From Thermoflexibacter sp. (lineage in GTDB: Bacteria > Bacteroidota > Bacteroidia > Cytophagales > Thermoflexibacteraceae), in assembly GCA_025455345.1 (NCBI GenBank), contig JALOMS010000209.1:1-7645 (forward strand): DNA of 7,645 nt, read 5' to 3'. The translations under genes and the position numbers were made by a program. The notes beneath the pieces were generated by a model. It searched no databases, was not told where the DNA came from, and saw only the letters and a list, made by a program, of their open reading frames with translations. Shown here piece by piece: positions 6,718 through 7,645 of the stretch (within the stretch, counting starts at the first letter, position 1; every line of letters starts with the position of its first letter).

Positions 6718-6761
6718 AAAAAAAAAAATACCCAATACTCCACAATGAAGATTGCTGTGAG
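6718..6761 (-). terminator. Possible terminator after the Nramp-like gene
   Basis: Read on the minus strand, a bulged stem of about nine pairs (arms 6753-6761 and 6738-6746, loop CTTC) is followed nine bases later by an eleven-base T tract (6718-6728). It lies 19 bases after the transporter stop codon. The bulges and the distance of the T tract from the stem make it a weak candidate. Confidence 0.35.
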
Positions 6762-6780
6762 GCGTTTTCCCATCACTCAT

Positions 6781-7645
6781 TCATTCCATCAATTTGAAGA
6801 TTCCGTACACCCCTACTAATAAAATGGACAAAATACTAATCCAAAATGCAATGGTATAAACTACGCCCGAAGGAATAATTTGAGGTTGTTGGTACTTAAA
6901 TTGGTAAGCAACATACACTACTAAGAACAAAAGTAAAGAACCTGCTATGCCTCCAGCCAGCACCATTAGCACAGGTAAATTGATGAATAAATAGGCAATT
7001 AACCAAATCAAAGGAAGTATCCACGCTAAAATAGCTCCTATTTTTTGGCGTTGGCGTATATCCCAAAAATTTGCCCAACCAAAATGTCCAAATAGGTCTG
7101 TCAAAAGGCGTATCCAAAATGCAAGTGTAGCATACAAACTCGAAAATAAAACAAAAAAAGCCCCTACCAAATAAATATTTTTGAAACCAATGCCTAATGA
7201 TTGTGTATAGATAAGTGCTAAGGTTTCAATGACTTCATTGCCCAAAGGAATCACTGTACGTTTGTATAAGACTGCGGCACCCAATAAGAAAAATGCCACA
7301 GTTACAATGGTATAAATCAGCATGGAAACTGCGGCATCCAGATACATGACTTCTATCCAACCGTTTGCTCTTTTCCTCCATTCGCTTGTATTTTCGTATT
7401 GACCTGTATAAGACGCATATCCTTTTTCTATGCACCAATAAGTATAGGAAATAATTTCATCGCTTGCTACACCCGTAATACCAAAAGCACCAATGGCAAA
7501 CAATATTAAGTTATTGGAAATTTGAAAATTTAAACCACTTCCTATGTCAGCCCAAGAGAATTGGTAAGGAGTGTATCTCAAAGAAAATAATGAAGTTAAA
7601 GTAAGAATTGTAAAGAGCGAAATCATGAGTAAAGAAATAAACTCT
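6781..7645 (-). CDS. Nramp-like divalent cation transporter family protein (partial, C-terminal part)
   Basis: At least 287 codons are visible. The frame stays open upstream of the first in-window ATG (7626-7624) to the right edge, encoding hydrophobic residues, so that ATG is probably internal and the N-terminal helices lie outside. The segment shows FAIGAFGITGVASDEIISYTYWCIEKGYASYTG, a soluble patch with EWRKRANGWIEVMYLDAA, then several membrane helices and a short tail ending KLME. The order GITGVxxDEIxxYTYWxIEKGYA, W-x-R-A-x-GWI-x-V-MYLDA is what I recognise from a divergent branch of Nramp (COG1914) proteins in Bacteroidota and Planctomycetes. Classic Nramp proteins carry M-P-H in TM6, which binds Mn or Fe; here the matching region appears to read SDEIISYTYW, so the usual metal ligands look absent. 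Function is thus inferred as membrane transport with unknown substrate. It is separated from the next gene by 325 bases and is probably its own transcription unit. Confidence 0.75.
   Translation of the reverse strand, partial: EFISLLMISLFTILTLTSLFSLRYTPYQFSWADIGSGLNFQISNNLILFAIGAFGITGVASDEIISYTYWCIEKGYASYTGQYENTSEWRKRANGWIEVMYLDAAVSMLIYTIVTVAFFLLGAAVLYKRTVIPLGNEVIETLALIYTQSLGIGFKNIYLVGAFFVLFSSLYATLAFWIRLLTDLFGHFGWANFWDIRQRQKIGAILAWILPLIWLIAYLFINLPVLMVLAGGIAGSLLLFLVVYVAYQFKYQQPQIIPSGVVYTIAFWISILSILLVGVYGIFKLME

Larger units (their letters stand above)
6456..6780. other. Non-coding region between the transporter and the oxidoreductase genes
   Basis: These 325 bases are very AT-rich and hold no convincing coding frame on either strand. 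They contain the -7 element of the downstream operon (6521-6528), a short inverted repeat TCATG-GT-CATGA at 6702-6713 flanked by a T run and an A run, an A11 tract at 6718-6728, and a weak hairpin at 6738-6761 that may end the transporter transcript. The stretch from about 6540 to 6690 shows nothing I can assign. Confidence 0.6.

Noticed and set aside
6896..7438. Alternative minus-strand frames of 67-73 codons
   Set aside because: They overlap the Nramp-like coding frame in other phases and have no independent support.

Overview
The window reads as chromosomal DNA of a Bacteroidota bacterium, probably Cytophagales-like, although I cannot fix the genus. The support is AT-rich DNA, several TAnnTTTG (-7) promoter elements of the Bacteroidota type, genes without Shine-Dalgarno sequences, and characteristic families: a DUF2911 lipoprotein, a Tat-exported Gfo/Idh/MocA protein, a secreted DUF4440-like protein and an NHL propeller protein. 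No rRNA, tRNA, CRISPR array, IS element or integrase is visible.

Layout: almost everything lies on the minus strand. (1) At 1-1866 a GT-C type membrane glycosyltransferase (376-1866) is followed, with its TGA directly abutting the next ATG, by a family 2 glycosyltransferase resembling polyprenyl/dolichyl-phosphate sugar synthases (1-375, running off the left edge). One probably makes the lipid-linked sugar and the other uses it. (2) At 1984-2743, on the plus strand, lies a broken gene: the middle part of a large type IIG restriction-modification enzyme. It has an internal frameshift near 2089-2107 and stops just where the methyltransferase core should begin. It is visibly richer in G+C than its flanks and is the only plus-strand gene. 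(3) At 2735-3814 is a six-bladed NHL-repeat protein whose end overlaps the broken gene by 9 bases. (4) At 3906-6455 is a probable operon, in transcription order: a Tat-signal oxidoreductase, a secreted NTF2-like protein and a DUF2911 lipoprotein. It has a promoter element near 6521-6528 and ends in a hairpin terminator at 3846-3886. (5) At 6456-6780 is a non-coding region. (6) At 6781-7645 is the C-terminal part of a divergent Nramp-like membrane transporter that runs off the right edge.

The trio in block 4 are all predicted to leave the cytoplasm and so may share an envelope task that the sequence does not identify. I do not see a clear new system. The points most worth a second look are the decayed type IIG remnant and its junctions, the coupled glycosyltransferase pair with a G7 tract in the membrane enzyme, and the Nramp-like protein that appears to lack the usual TM6 metal motif.
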